Shown in pieces: positions 6,706 through 7,172 of a DNA stretch of 7,172 nt (position 1 is the stretch's first letter; each line of letters starts with the position of its first letter). A program made the translations under genes and the position numbers. The stretch is from the NCBI GenBank assembly GCA_011051425.1, contig DRLF01000285.1:1-7172 (forward strand), given 5' to 3'. This DNA comes from Thiolapillus brandeum (GTDB taxonomy: Bacteria > Pseudomonadota > Gammaproteobacteria > Chromatiales > Chromatiaceae). The notes under the pieces are model-generated. The model saw nothing but the letters and a program-made list of their open reading frames with translations, had not been told where the DNA came from and searched no databases.

Positions 6706-7172
6706 GTGCTGTTTTCTTCGATGGCCTGCTGCTGGCGTTCGATGAACAGCTCGGCGGCATCGTAACCCTTGAGCTTGAGGATGTGGTTTCTGACCGCTGT
6801 TTCCACCAGGATGGCCAGGTTGCGCCCCGGCGCCACGGGTACGGTGATCTCGGGTATGTCCACGCCCAGCACGTTGCGGTAACGGCCGGCGCCGCGCAGG
6901 CGTTCCATGTCGGCGATCTCCTGCAGCTTCATGCGTCTCAGGTGCACAATGAGGTGCAGGTATTTGCTGCGCTTGGTGGCGCTGTCGCCGAACATGGCGG
7001 GTATGTTGAGGATGCCCAGGCCGCGTACCTCGAGAAATTCACGTAACAGAGGGGGGCAGCTGCCGCTGACGATATCAGGGGCGATGCGGCGGAATTCGGT
7101 GACATCGTCGGCGATGAGGCGATTACCGCGGATGATCAGTTCCAGGGCCAGTTCGCTCTTGCCCACAGCGGA
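6702..7172 (-). CDS. hprK: HPr kinase/phosphorylase, C-terminal half (cut by window end)
   Basis: The C-terminal 156 residues of HprK, which phosphorylates HPr on Ser46 using ATP or PPi and also removes that phosphate. The gene continues beyond base 7172. About half of a usual protein of roughly 310-320 residues is missing, including the N-terminal domain and the catalytic His before the P-loop. The visible part opens inside the Walker A motif (SAVGKSELALELI, the GTG codon at 7164-7166 being Val and not a start). Then come the LIADDV acidic motif, the family signature LEVRGLGILNIPAMFG, and the conserved C-terminal VPVAPGRNLAILVETAVRNHILKLKG segment. The reading frame is intact to its TGA, which overlaps the EIIA start (ATGA). 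This is the most upstream visible gene of the operon, so the operon promoter is outside the window. Confidence 0.95.
   Translation of the reverse strand, partial: SAVGKSELALELIIRGNRLIADDVTEFRRIAPDIVSGSCPPLLREFLEVRGLGILNIPAMFGDSATKRSKYLHLIVHLRRMKLQEIADMERLRGAGRYRNVLGVDIPEITVPVAPGRNLAILVETAVRNHILKLKGYDAAELFIERQQQAIEENST

Overview
The window looks like ordinary chromosome of a gammaproteobacterium, probably an environmental one. This rests on the moderately GC-rich sequence, the tight gene packing, and a minus-strand cluster hprK / mannose-type EIIA / ptsH / ptsI with mgtE nearby. That neighbourhood is typical of proteobacteria with a regulatory phosphotransferase system (PTS) that does not transport sugar. 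Assignment below class level cannot be made from this sequence alone.

Layout from left to right. (1) Plus strand, 2-1792: a secreted beta-propeller-like protein of unknown function with a small C-terminal beta domain. (2) Minus strand, 1815-3176: the magnesium channel/transporter MgtE, converging on gene 1 with only 22 bases between stops. (3) A 169-base divergent intergenic region, 3177-3345. It carries a perfect TATAAT -10 element and, just upstream, a CTGT-N8-ACAG dyad that matches the LexA half-site pattern. (4) Plus strand, 3346-4305: a secreted Sel1-repeat lytic transglycosylase. (5) Minus strand, 4311-7172: ptsI, ptsH, a mannose-family EIIA and the C-terminal half of hprK, cut by the window edge. 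Transcription runs hprK to EIIA to ptsH to ptsI, and each junction is a 4-base ATGA stop/start overlap.

How the genes work together. EI (ptsI) takes phosphate from phosphoenolpyruvate and passes it to His15 of HPr, which passes it to His10 of the EIIA. HPr also has Ser46 in the motif recognised by HPr kinase/phosphorylase, so HprK can gate the relay. No EIIB or EIIC permease gene is visible, so the cluster most likely senses or regulates rather than imports sugar. MgtE often lies just downstream of ptsI in such clusters. Here an oppositely oriented lytic transglycosylase gene separates them, and rapZ, often found between hprK and the EIIA gene, is not there.

I found no phage, transposon, CRISPR, RNA gene or clearly new system. 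The points most worth checking are the candidate SOS-type operator before the transglycosylase, the altered PTS neighbourhood, and the unassigned secreted propeller protein.
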